Assembly (NCBI GenBank): GCA_965279355.1
Contig: OZ257155.1
Coordinates: 4,278,001 to 4,342,000 of the forward strand
Reading direction: 5' to 3'
From: G965279355 sp965279355
Lineage (GTDB): Bacteria > Pseudomonadota > Alphaproteobacteria > CACIAM-22H2
Length of the DNA stretch: 64,000 nucleotides
Part shown: piece by piece, positions 46,206-55,255 of the stretch
How positions within the stretch are numbered: the first letter of the stretch is position 1
How the letters are laid out: the number at the start of each line of letters is the position of its first letter
Program-made: the position numbers and the translations under genes
The notes under the pieces: model-generated
Database searches by the model: none
Told to the model about the DNA's origin: nothing
The model's input: the letters and a program-made list of their open reading frames with translations, nothing else

Positions 46206-47597
46206 TTACTTGCGATCGCTCCCGGTCTGCGGCGTGAAGGAAAGTGTGACCCGCAGCCCCGGATGGTTGTCGTCAAGCGTGAGCGTGGCGTTGTGCAGTC
46301 CGGCAACGGCGGCGACGAGGCTGAGGCCAAGGCCGCTGCCCGGCGTTGAGCGGCTGTTATCGATGCGGAAGAACCGTTCCAGCACCTTGCCGCGCAACGC
46401 GGCGGGGATGCCGGGACCGCTATCGGCGACGATGAGCACCGGGCCGGACGAGGGGATGGTCAGCTCCACCGTGATGTGTCCACCCGGTGGCGTATATTTG
46501 ACCGCGTTGTCCAGCAGGTTGGTCAGGGCCTGCGCCAGCAGATGCCGGTCGCCGGGGATGGTCGCGCCGGCAGCGATGGACACGTCGAGTGTCTGGTGCC
46601 GTTCTGCGGCCACCGGCTCATAAAGTTCGACCGCATCACGCACCACCGTTTCCAGATCGACATCCGTGAAGGCCGCGCTGGCGCGTCTGGATTCCGCTTC
46701 GGCAATCCGCAGCAGGGCATTGAAGGTGGCGAGCAGCGCATCGGCTTCCGTCGTCGCTTCCTCGATCAGACGGCGCTGCTCGTCATTGGCCGGCATCCGC
46801 ATCTTCATGTTTTCGAGGCGGTGCCGCAGGCGGGTGAGAGGGCTGCGCAGATCGTGCGCGATCCCTTCCGACACATGCCGGATGCCCTCCATCAGCGTTT
46901 CGATGCGGTCCAGCATCGCGTTGAGGTTCTGGGCCAGATGATCGAAATCATCATCGGAGCCGCGCACGGGCACGCGCCGCGTGAGATCGCCCTCGCGCAT
47001 GATCTCCCGGCTGGCCCGGTTGATCGTCTCCAGCCGTCGCAGCGAGGCGCGCGCCATCAGCAAACCGCCGGCAAGTCCCAGCGCCAGGGTGAAGGCCAGA
47101 CCCCAGGCAAGGGAGCGCAGGATCAGCCGCTGCACCTCGTCGATATCGCGGGCATCGCGGCCGACCAGCAGGTGAAACCCGCCGGCGAGGATGAAATGCC
47201 GGGTGCGCGCCAGATAGACGCTGCCGCTGGCGGAGGTGCGGTCGTGAATATCGAACTGGATCCAGCCGTCGCTGCTTTCCGGTTCGGTCGGCCAGCGGTT
47301 GAGATTGCCGATGACCGGGCGGAAGCGCGGATCGGTCAGGAGATAGACCTCGCTGCCGCGGGGATCGCGGGCCATGCGCTGGCGAATCGCTTCGGCGAGG
47401 CCCTCGACGCCGCGCTGCCGGTACTGCTCGGCCAGCCCGACGATCTCCGTATCGATCGTCTCGTCGAGCTGGCGCAGCATCGAGCCGGCCGTCGCCCAGT
47501 AGATGAAGCCGAGAAGCAGAATGACGGAGCCGCTGAACAGCGCCAGATAGCCGAGCGCCAGGCGAAAGGCGGTTGTGCGGAGAAGACGGACGTTCAC
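46206..47597 (-). CDS. EnvZ-type sensor histidine kinase
   Basis: A 463-residue membrane sensor. TM1 about 11-34, a periplasmic domain about 35-155, TM2 about 160-182, HAMP about 183-236, then HisKA with the phospho-accepting H248 (HDLRSPLTRLRHRL). The HATPase domain shows N-box NLLDNAVKYT, G1 DSGPGIP, G2 GSGLGLSL. The GTG start overlaps the response regulator stop (GTGA, 47594-47597), so the pair is coupled. Given the protease gene upstream, envelope stress is a possible signal, by inference. Confidence 0.94.
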   Translation of the reverse strand: MNVRLLRTTAFRLALGYLALFSGSVILLLGFIYWATAGSMLRQLDETIDTEIVGLAEQYRQRGVEGLAEAIRQRMARDPRGSEVYLLTDPRFRPVIGNLNRWPTEPESSDGWIQFDIHDRTSASGSVYLARTRHFILAGGFHLLVGRDARDIDEVQRLILRSLAWGLAFTLALGLAGGLLMARASLRRLETINRASREIMREGDLTRRVPVRGSDDDFDHLAQNLNAMLDRIETLMEGIRHVSEGIAHDLRSPLTRLRHRLENMKMRMPANDEQRRLIEEATTEADALLATFNALLRIAEAESRRASAAFTDVDLETVVRDAVELYEPVAAERHQTLDVSIAAGATIPGDRHLLAQALTNLLDNAVKYTPPGGHITVELTIPSSGPVLIVADSGPGIPAALRGKVLERFFRIDNSRSTPGSGLGLSLVAAVAGLHNATLTLDDNHPGLRVTLSFTPQTGSDRK

Positions 47598-48322
47598 GCC
47601 GGCGCGCCCACCCTGAGGCTGTAGCCGGCGCCGCGGATCGTGTGAATAAGCGGTGCGTCGAAGCCCTTGTCGATCTTCTGGCGCAGGCGGCTGATATGCA
47701 CGTCGATCACGTTGGTCTGCGGATCGAAGTGATAGTCCCAGACCCCTTCCAGCAGCATGGTGCGCGTCACCACCTGGCCCGCATGTCGCATCAGGAATTC
47801 CAGCAGGCGAAATTCGCGCTGCTGCAGATCGACCGGTTTGCCGGCGCGTTTGACCGTGCGCGCCAGCAGGTCGAGTTCGAGATCGCCAACGCGCAGGACC
47901 GTCTCGCGTTCGGCGGGTGCGCCGCGGCGGCGCAGAATCGATTCGATCCGGGCGAGAAGCTCGGTGAAGGAAAACGGCTTGGCGAGATAGTCGTCGCCGC
48001 CGGCGCGCAGGCCGCGCACGCGCTGGTCGACATCGCCCAAAGCGCTCAGAAAAAGCACCGGCGTCTGGTTGCCGGATTTGCGCAACGTCTCGACCAGCGT
48101 CAGCCCATCGACGCCGGGCAGCATGCGATCGACGATCAGCACGTCGTATTTCTCGCCCATCGCCATGACCAGACCGTCGGTGCCGTTCGGGGCGCGGTCG
48201 GCAACAAATCCGGCCTCGCCCAGACCCTTGGTCAGGTAGCGCGCGACTTCGGAATCGTCCTCGATAACCAGAACCCGCATGGAGGTTGTTTTGCCGGCAG
48301 GGGAGAGAAGTGTCAGGTCCAT
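47594..48322 (-). CDS. OmpR/PhoB-family response regulator
   Basis: A 242-residue two-domain regulator: receiver with acidic pocket EDD (21-23), phospho-acceptor D65 (IVDRMLPGVDG) and the conserved K in LAKPFSFTEL; winged-helix DNA-binding domain about 140-240 with QQREFRLLEFLMRHAG and RGAGYSLRV. The start at 48322 has AGG about ten bases upstream; an alternative ATG at 48280 gives MRVLVIEDD, the commonest receiver start, but lacks an SD. It lies behind a strong hairpin (48347-48380) after the protease gene. Confidence 0.94.
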   Translation of the reverse strand: MDLTLLSPAGKTTSMRVLVIEDDSEVARYLTKGLGEAGFVADRAPNGTDGLVMAMGEKYDVLIVDRMLPGVDGLTLVETLRKSGNQTPVLFLSALGDVDQRVRGLRAGGDDYLAKPFSFTELLARIESILRRRGAPAERETVLRVGDLELDLLARTVKRAGKPVDLQQREFRLLEFLMRHAGQVVTRTMLLEGVWDYHFDPQTNVIDVHISRLRQKIDKGFDAPLIHTIRGAGYSLRVGAPA

Positions 48323-48346
48323 GATGCCATACCTGAGAAAAGAAAA

Positions 48347-48380
48347 CGCCGGCGGCTTCGTTTTTGCGAAACCGCCGGCG
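48347..48380 (-). terminator. Strong hairpin terminator between protease and response regulator genes
   Basis: A 14-bp stem with a single G-U-type mismatch (arms 48367-48380 and 48347-48360, 6-base loop) followed on the minus strand by TTTTCTTTTC. This is a good intrinsic terminator shape only 18 bases from the protease stop. Either the two-component genes use their own promoter or they depend on read-through. Confidence 0.8.
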
Positions 48381-48396
48381 CCGTTTTATCGGGAGC

Positions 48397-49920
48397 TTAG
48401 ACGACGGGCACGGCGACAAAACGCTCGCCCACACCCTTGCGGTTGATCAGTAGCAGCACAGCCTTGCGCTCGGCCTTCTCGGCGGCCTTGACGCTATTCA
48501 CCACATCGCTAGGCGAAGTCACGTCCTTATCGCCGACCCGCACGATCACATCACCGGCGGTGAGGCCGGCCTCGGCGGCCTTGCTGCCGCGCTCGACATT
48601 GCGGATGACGGCACCCTTGACGTCGCCCTCAAGGCCGAGCTGTTCCTTCGCCTGCCGGGTCAGCGGCGCCAGGGTTGCACCCAGCACGCTGGAGGTCGGC
48701 TGACGGGCGTTGCCCGGCGCCGGCGCGTCGCGGTCGGCAGATGCAAGCTGGTCGTTGGGCATCTGACCGAGACGGACATCGAGCGTCGTGTCCTTGCCGT
48801 CCCGCCACACGCCAAGCTTCGCCGTCTTATTAGGGCCAGCCGAGGCGACCAGGCGCGGCACGTCGCGGAACTGATCGACCGTCTTGCCGTCGATGGAGCG
48901 GATGACATCGCCCTGCCGGACGCCGGCCTTGGCAGCCGGGCTATCGGGCTGAACCGTTGAGACGAGGGCGCCCTTTTCCTCCTTGAGGCCAAGGCTTTCC
49001 GCGATCTCCTTGCTCACCGGCTGGATGCTGACGCCGAGCCAGCCGCGATCGACACGACCATTCGTCCGGAGTTCATCGATAATCGGCTTGGCCAGCGAGG
49101 CCGGGATCGCAAAGCCGATGCCGATGCTGCCGCCGTTGGGCGAGTAGATCGCCGTGTTGACGCCGATCACCCCGCCGTTGCGGTCGAACAGCGGTCCACC
49201 GGAGTTGCCGCGATTGATCGGGGCGTCGACCTGAAGGAAGTCGTCGAATGGGCCGGCCTGGATGTCACGGCCACGCGCCGAGACGATGCCGGCCGTAACC
49301 GAGCCGCCGAGGCCGAACGGATTGCCGACCGCCAGCACCCAGTCGCCGACGCGCGCCTTGTCCGAGTTACCCCACTCGACGAACGGCAACGCTTCGCGCG
49401 TTTCCACCTTGAGCAGGGCAAGATCGGTCTTGTCGTCGCGGCCGATCACGGTACCGTCGAACTTGCGGCCGTCGGCCAGCGTGACCTGGATCTTGCTGGC
49501 GTTCTGCACCACGTGATTGTTGGTCACCACATAGCCGGTCGGATCGATCAGGAAGCCGGAGCCGAGCGCGGATGCGGTGCCGGGTCCGGACTCCGGACCG
49601 TTGCCCCCGCGCCGCTCGCCCTGCGGCGGCTCCATGAAGCGGCGGAAGAAATCTTCGAACGGCGAGCCGCGCAGTTCCGGCGGCATCTGGAATTGCGATT
49701 CATCGCTGTCGCTGCGGCGCGCGGCGGCCTGCTGCTGTGTCGCGATGTTGACGACGGCGGGCTTCACCTTGTCAACGAGATCGGCAAAGCCTTCCTGCGG
49801 AACGGCCTGCGCCATCGATGTGGTGAAAATCAGGGCCGCGCCGGCGACCGCGGCAAGAACGGGTCCGCGCCGGCGGCGGCGCGGCACGGGCGTTTGAACG
49901 GGAACGGATGTTGCGAGCAT
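48397..49920 (-). CDS. HtrA/DegP-like periplasmic serine protease (Do family)
   Basis: A 507-residue protease-chaperone. A basic N-terminus with a hydrophobic signal (VLAAVAGAALIFTTSMAQA) leads to the trypsin-like domain with H136 (TNNHVV), D166 (KTDLALLKV) and S240 (GNSGGPLF), then two PDZ domains (about 280-370, 405-500; GWLGVSIQPV and VEWG-type loops present). DegP-class enzymes degrade or refold misfolded envelope proteins. A GAGGAG stands nine bases before the ATG. The order protease, regulator, sensor is shared with many rhizobial genomes. Confidence 0.94.
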   Translation of the reverse strand: MLATSVPVQTPVPRRRRRGPVLAAVAGAALIFTTSMAQAVPQEGFADLVDKVKPAVVNIATQQQAAARRSDSDESQFQMPPELRGSPFEDFFRRFMEPPQGERRGGNGPESGPGTASALGSGFLIDPTGYVVTNNHVVQNASKIQVTLADGRKFDGTVIGRDDKTDLALLKVETREALPFVEWGNSDKARVGDWVLAVGNPFGLGGSVTAGIVSARGRDIQAGPFDDFLQVDAPINRGNSGGPLFDRNGGVIGVNTAIYSPNGGSIGIGFAIPASLAKPIIDELRTNGRVDRGWLGVSIQPVSKEIAESLGLKEEKGALVSTVQPDSPAAKAGVRQGDVIRSIDGKTVDQFRDVPRLVASAGPNKTAKLGVWRDGKDTTLDVRLGQMPNDQLASADRDAPAPGNARQPTSSVLGATLAPLTRQAKEQLGLEGDVKGAVIRNVERGSKAAEAGLTAGDVIVRVGDKDVTSPSDVVNSVKAAEKAERKAVLLLINRKGVGERFVAVPVV

Positions 49921-50013
49921 GGACGAGAGCTCCTCATGAATTGCGCGCGGACAGGTGTCCGCCGACGCTCCCTGAGATAAGCCTGTTTGGCTCTCGCGGT
50001 ACTTTCCGGGGGA

Positions 50014-50430
50014 TTAAATCTTCGTAATGTTGGCGGGCTTCCGCTTCTTGCCAGCCGCCGGTTTCTTGCCAGCTACCGGTTTGCGCTTGGGCGCTTTCGC
50101 TTGCTGGGCGCGGAGTGCCACGCCAAGCGCATCAGCAGCCCAGCGGCACATGTCCTCCGGTTCATCGAACAGTTCCGGTGGCGCCTCCAGATAGGAAGTC
50201 TCGATCAGCTTGCCGCCTTTCTTGAACGAGAAGGGCGCGCTTCCCGCCTCGACGTATCCGGCGCGATTGCGGTCGTCCGTCTTGAAGTAAAGCGTGTCGC
50301 GGATGATCAGCCCGAACATCACGCCCTGTTTATGAAGGCCGTGTCCGCTGAACATGCGACGCGCCGACACCCCGCCCCAGTCGGAGAGGAGATCGAGGAT
50401 ATGCGCGATGGTGGCATCACTGTTCGCCAT
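50014..50430 (-). CDS. TfoX N-terminal domain protein with lysine-rich tail
   Basis: A 138-residue protein. The first about 105 residues form a TfoX/Sxy N-terminal domain (ILDLLSDWGGVSARRMFSGH, GLIIRDTLYFKTDD, FSFKKGGKLIETSYLEAP), and the tail is a lysine/proline-rich stretch (APKRKPVAGKKPAAGKKRK) like histone tails and probably able to bind nucleic acid. TfoX proteins regulate competence in gammaproteobacteria, but small N-domain-only forms in alphaproteobacteria have no known role. It stands alone. Confidence 0.85.
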   Translation of the reverse strand: MANSDATIAHILDLLSDWGGVSARRMFSGHGLHKQGVMFGLIIRDTLYFKTDDRNRAGYVEAGSAPFSFKKGGKLIETSYLEAPPELFDEPEDMCRWAADALGVALRAQQAKAPKRKPVAGKKPAAGKKRKPANITKI

Positions 50431-50558
50431 GGGATTCCGATTCTAGATACTTTCCCGCCAGAACATCAGGGTTTTGCCCCAGAGGCACCGGTACTGGAGG
50501 CTGTTAGGGTCCGGTATCGAACGCAGAATCACGCCGACTTCAGTGCCGAAACGAGATC

Positions 50559-50891
50559 ATGCCAATTTTGACGATGCGGGGGCCGTTCCGGCTCGCTCCG
50601 GATATTCTTGATAAGTCGGTGCCGCGCAGTAGTGGTGTCTTTGCCCTCGGCGCGCTCAATCACAAAGGCTCGATCGTGGTTTCCGAGATCGGACGCTCGG
50701 ATGGCGATGTGTTGTCTGCGCTGAAAGAGCTCGTTGGCCGTTACGAGGCCTTTGTCTATGAAGAGGCATCCTCGCCCAAGGAAGCCTTTGAGATGGAATG
50801 CGAGCTGTATCATCAGTTCCGGCCGACCTCGAAACATCCGACACCTGACGACGATACCTGGGCTTGCCCGGTGTGCTCGCGCCAGAGCTAG
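50559..50891 (+). CDS. Small GIY-YIG-like protein, function unknown
   Basis: A 110-residue protein I cannot assign to a named family with certainty. Features suggest a GIY-YIG-like fold: GVFALGAL (for GIY), SEIGRSDGDV (for YIG with the following R), and FEMECELYHQF where the catalytic glutamate helix should be. The C-terminus ends with CPVC, a possible metal-binding hook. It could be a small nuclease or an inactive relative. It overlaps the end of the convergent reductase gene by four bases. Confidence 0.65.
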   Translation: MPILTMRGPFRLAPDILDKSVPRSSGVFALGALNHKGSIVVSEIGRSDGDVLSALKELVGRYEAFVYEEASSPKEAFEMECELYHQFRPTSKHPTPDDDTWACPVCSRQS

Positions 50892-51907
50892 GCGTCCGGT
50901 CGGATCCGGACGATCTGCCGCCCGAGATTGGCGCCGCTCAGCACGCGCAGCAGTGCCGCCGGAGCATTCTCCAGCCCGTCCATGATGTCCTCGCGGTCGC
51001 GCAGCTTTCCCTCACGTCGCCATGCGAGCAGGTCCGCGACCGCCGTCTCGAACAGATCGAAATGGTCGAGGATGATGAAGCCCTGCACCCGGGCGCGCGC
51101 GACAAGGACCGACCGCTCGACACGCGGCCCGGTCGGCGCGGTTCCTGTCGGCATGCTGATGGTGCCGCAGATCGCCACACGACCATGCGTGTTGAGCTGC
51201 GGCAGCACGGCGTCGAGCGTGGCGCCGCCGACATTGTCGAAATAGACATCGATCCCGTTGGGGCAGGCCGCTTTTAAAGCCGCGGCGATATCGCCGCATG
51301 TCTTGTAGTTGATGACGGTGTCATAGCCGAACACTTCGCGGCAGAGCTGCGCCTTCTCGTCGCTGCCGGTGAGGCCGACGGTGCGGCAGCCCTTCAGCTT
51401 GGCGATCTGGCCGGCGGCGCTGCCGACTGAGCCTGCGGCAGTGGAAACGACCACCGTCTCGCCGGGTTTCGGCTCGCCGATCTTCAGCATGCCGTACCAG
51501 GCGGTGAAGCCGGTCATTCCGAGTACGCCGAGATAGGCGGAGAGCGGCGCGGCTTCAGGGTCGACGCGGCGCCAGACATTGCTGCCGTCGGAGACCGCCC
51601 ATTCCTGCCAGCCGAACAGGCCGTAGAGATGATCGCCGGGTTTGTAGTCGGGATGGTTGGATTGCGTGACCCGCGAGATGGCGCGGCTGCGCATCACGCT
51701 GCCGACCTTCACCGGCTCTGCGTAGTTGCGCGCGGCATTGATCCAGCCGCGCATGGCCGGATCGATGCCAAGAAACAGATTCTGCGACAGGAACTGCCCG
51801 GGGCCGGGGACCGGTATGGGCGCGCTGCACAGCTCGAAATTGTCGAGCGTCGGCAGCGTCGCGGGATTTGATTTAAGGAGGACCTGCCGGTTGAGCGCCT
51901 CGGCCAT
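50888..51907 (-). CDS. NADP-dependent MDR-family oxidoreductase
   Basis: A 339-residue medium-chain reductase without the zinc-binding cysteines of alcohol dehydrogenases. The cofactor loop is VSTAAGSVGSAAGQIAKLKG and the domain-2 motif DVYFDNVGGATLDAVLPQL; NLFLGIDPAMRGWI near the N-terminus is typical for the leukotriene-B4/curcumin reductase group (CurA-like). It reduces alpha,beta-unsaturated ketones or aldehydes with NADPH; the natural substrate is not known. Confidence 0.9.
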   Translation of the reverse strand: MAEALNRQVLLKSNPATLPTLDNFELCSAPIPVPGPGQFLSQNLFLGIDPAMRGWINAARNYAEPVKVGSVMRSRAISRVTQSNHPDYKPGDHLYGLFGWQEWAVSDGSNVWRRVDPEAAPLSAYLGVLGMTGFTAWYGMLKIGEPKPGETVVVSTAAGSVGSAAGQIAKLKGCRTVGLTGSDEKAQLCREVFGYDTVINYKTCGDIAAALKAACPNGIDVYFDNVGGATLDAVLPQLNTHGRVAICGTISMPTGTAPTGPRVERSVLVARARVQGFIILDHFDLFETAVADLLAWRREGKLRDREDIMDGLENAPAALLRVLSGANLGRQIVRIRPDA

Positions 51908-51928
51908 CGCTTGGGTCGCTCGGTTCGC

Positions 51929-53548
<1,620 letters not shown>

Positions 53549-53584
53549 CTTAGTCCTCTCGAACGGAAGGCTTGGGAAGCGCGC

Positions 53585-54115
53585 TTATTTCTTGCGCGCG
53601 TCGGATTTGCGAAACGCATCGAGCGCCACCACGCGGCTGCCGTCATCGGGTGACGGCGGTGCGGCGGGCGCAGTCTCAGGTTCGGATGCCGCGGGGCTTG
53701 CCGGCGCGAGAGCGTTGCTTTTGAGCGGCGTCAGCGCGGTGACCGGCGCATTCGCCGGCGGCGTGACCGAGAACTGCAGGCCGAACTGGACCGACGGGTC
53801 GACGAATGCGCTGACCGCCGCGAACGGAACAACAAGCCGCTCCTGCTGGCCGTTGAAGCTCAGCGAAACCTTGAAACCCGTATCGCTGGCTTCCAGGCCC
53901 CAATACTGGTGCTGGATGACGATGGTCATCTCTTCGGGATGACGCTCACGCAGATGATCGGGGATATCCACGCCGGGATAGGTAGTGCGGAACGTCAGAT
54001 AGAAATGATGCTGGCCCATCAGGCCGCGTTCGGCGACGACGGCGAGCGCTCGGCGCATGACGCCGCGCAGCGCTTCTTCGGTCATCGCTTGATAATTCAA
54101 TGGATCGTCCGCCAC
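53585..54115 (-). CDS. sspB: SspB, ClpXP adaptor for ssrA-tagged proteins
   Basis: Alphaproteobacterial SspB (DUF2467-like), 176 residues from the GTG at 54115; GGAG is eight bases upstream and the N-terminus ADDPLNYQAM lines up with known members; a TTG three bases earlier and an ATG at 54085 are alternatives. Features: LRGVMRRALAVVAERGLMGQ, HHFYLTFRTTYPGVDIP, and HQYWGLEASDTGFKVSLSF (substrate-tag-binding fold), then a disordered linker and a short C-terminal segment (DASRVVALDAFRKSD-like) that in homologues docks on ClpX. The tmRNA gene lies immediately upstream on the same strand. Confidence 0.93.
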   Translation of the reverse strand: MADDPLNYQAMTEEALRGVMRRALAVVAERGLMGQHHFYLTFRTTYPGVDIPDHLRERHPEEMTIVIQHQYWGLEASDTGFKVSLSFNGQQERLVVPFAAVSAFVDPSVQFGLQFSVTPPANAPVTALTPLKSNALAPASPAASEPETAPAAPPSPDDGSRVVALDAFRKSDARKK

Positions 54116-54244
54116 CAACCCGCTCCGTCGCTGGTCCCCGAGAGGGGCACTATAGCCGTTTCAAAGAAATCAGTGGGGGGCTTCTGTTGCCCGGTGCCCC
54201 CCGAACCGCGCTACTTAGTCTGCTTTAAATCCCGTTAGGGATTA

Positions 54245-54283
54245 TCAAGCTGCCTTAGCAGCGAGAGCAACGTTATCGTTGGC
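54245..54283 (-). other. ssrA: tmRNA tag reading frame, ANDNVALAAKAA
   Basis: Resume codon GCC at 54283-54281 starts A-N-D-N-V-A-L-A-A-K-A-A followed by TGA (54247-54245). The ANDN start is near-universal for alphaproteobacterial tags; the end KAA differs from LAA/VAA of many bacteria but is like the QAA end I recall from Bradyrhizobium. Part of the coding piece that starts at 54366. Confidence 0.85.
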
Positions 54284-54411
54284 ATCTCTAGTTTGACCCG
54301 ATAACGGCGGTATCATGCCGGGCGAACTTCGTACCTTTCCCCGCACGTCGATCCTGATTCGCCCCCGTAAGGCCACCGCGCTGCCTTGAAGGGCGATCGC
54401 GTGGTGGCAAA

Positions 54412-54490
54412 TGGTGGAGGCGCCGGGCTCTGCCCCCGGGTCCGTGGCGGCTATTACGCACGCCCTTTATCGCCATAGTCGGTTTCCCGA
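54412..54490 (-). ncRNA. ssrA: tmRNA acceptor piece
   Basis: 3' end is CCA at 54412-54414 after CGCCTCC (acceptor stem). A GAAA-tetraloop hairpin (GTCGG-GAAA-CCGAC, 54478-54491) marks the probable 5' edge. It is processed from the precursor together with the coding piece. Confidence 0.8.
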
Positions 54491-54553
54491 CCCGCAAAAT
54501 ATAGGGATTTCAGAGGGCAGTTGGAAGGGGCGCGGCTCAAATGCCGGGCGCGC

Positions 54554-54581
54554 AAAAGAAAAAGGGCCGCATAAGCGGCCC
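54554..54581 (-). terminator. Intrinsic terminator on the minus strand, upstream of ssrA
   Basis: Perfect 7-bp stem GGGCCGC / GCGGCCC (arms 54575-54581 and 54564-54570, TTAT loop) followed by TTTTTCTTTT (54563-54554). It ends a minus-strand transcript coming from the right. The only minus-strand gene there is the DUF1192 gene, about 400 bases upstream, which implies a long 3' end antisense to the gene at 54745-54972, or an unseen RNA. From here to 54745 nothing else was recognised. Confidence 0.75.
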
Positions 54582-54744
54582 AGAGGTTCCAACAGGGAGG
54601 CGTCAAACCGGGTCGGAGGACCCGGGGACCGCCGGCCGAGGGAGGATGGCCGCGATCAAGTGGCAGAATACTGGACTGCCCTTAAAACATGCTTAACGGC
54701 AAAAAGGCCTGTACCGGCTGGCGGCCCCCGCTCAGAATGCGGCC

Positions 54745-54972
54745 ATGGACGCGACGACCGCATGGCTGGTGCTGGGAATCTTCTATTTCGCGCCGCTTCT
54801 GCACGTCCTGCTGTCGCCGTCGGCCGGCAGCTTCCGCGCCGCCCCGGAGAGCGGGTGCCCGATGGGGCCCAAGCTCGGCTGGCTGGTGATGGTCCTGCTG
54901 CTAGGACCGATCGGCTGGCTGATGTTCATGACGCGCAAGACGCGTCGGCGCCAGCCCGACACTATTTCCTGA
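54745..54972 (+). CDS. Small two-span membrane protein (PLDc_N-like)
   Basis: A 75-residue protein with two hydrophobic segments (WLVLGIFYFAPLLHVLLS and LGWLVMVLLLGPIGWLMFMT) joined by a polar loop and ending in TRKTRRRQ, a positive-inside tail. This is similar to the PLDc_N small-membrane-protein group that precedes cardiolipin synthase domains, here alone. No function can be given. It is convergent with the DUF1192 gene (six-base gap). Confidence 0.7.
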   Translation: MDATTAWLVLGIFYFAPLLHVLLSPSAGSFRAAPESGCPMGPKLGWLVMVLLLGPIGWLMFMTRKTRRRQPDTIS

Positions 54973-54978
54973 AGCCAG

Positions 54979-55161
54979 CTATTTCTTGAAAAACGCCGCC
55001 GCCGCGGCGCGGTGATCCTGCTTGCCGGCGATCGTCTTTTTCGCGCGGGCGATTTCCGCTTCCAGATTGCCGATGTAGTCGTTCAGCTCGTTCACCGACC
55101 ACGATGAGAGGTCGCGGGGCTTGGTCATCTGCTTGCGCGGTTCCAAGTCTTCGAAATCCAT
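54979..55161 (-). CDS. DUF1192 small protein
   Basis: A 60-residue protein of the alphaproteobacterial DUF1192 family: polar start, LSSWSVNELNDYIGNLEAEI, a short coiled coil, and RAAAAAFFKK at the C-terminus. CGGAGG stands seven bases before the ATG. It is divergent from the quinone oxidoreductase gene, the usual neighbourhood in Rhizobiales. Function unknown. Confidence 0.9.
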   Translation of the reverse strand: MDFEDLEPRKQMTKPRDLSSWSVNELNDYIGNLEAEIARAKKTIAGKQDHRAAAAAFFKK

Positions 55162-55255
55162 GGCTTGCCTCCGGATGAGGGATACTTGTCAGTTTCCGCC
55201 GGGACGTTTAGACCTGCAACCCTCTTGACCATAAAAACCGGATGGGGCGCGCCCA

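Larger units (their letters stand above)
54175..54490 (-). ncRNA. ssrA: Permuted two-piece tmRNA gene
   Basis: Transfer-messenger RNA that rescues stalled ribosomes. On the minus strand the order is acceptor part, spacer, coding part, the circularly permuted arrangement of alphaproteobacteria. The acceptor part ends CGCCTCCACCA, and the coding part begins GGGGGCGAATCAGGATCGAC; GGGGGCG pairs with CGCCTCC to give a seven-base acceptor stem with G3-U70, the alanine identity pair. A T-arm-like CCGGG-GGCAGAG-CCCGG is seen. The encoded tag is ANDNVALAAKAA. The 3' end is set at a G6C/GC6 hairpin (54175-54202); the exact ends are not known. Confidence 0.92.

Noticed and set aside
54411..54989. 192-residue plus-strand ORF starting in the tmRNA region
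   Set aside because: It begins inside the acceptor piece of the tmRNA and crosses a terminator in a basic low-complexity frame; the real gene there is the smaller one at 54745.
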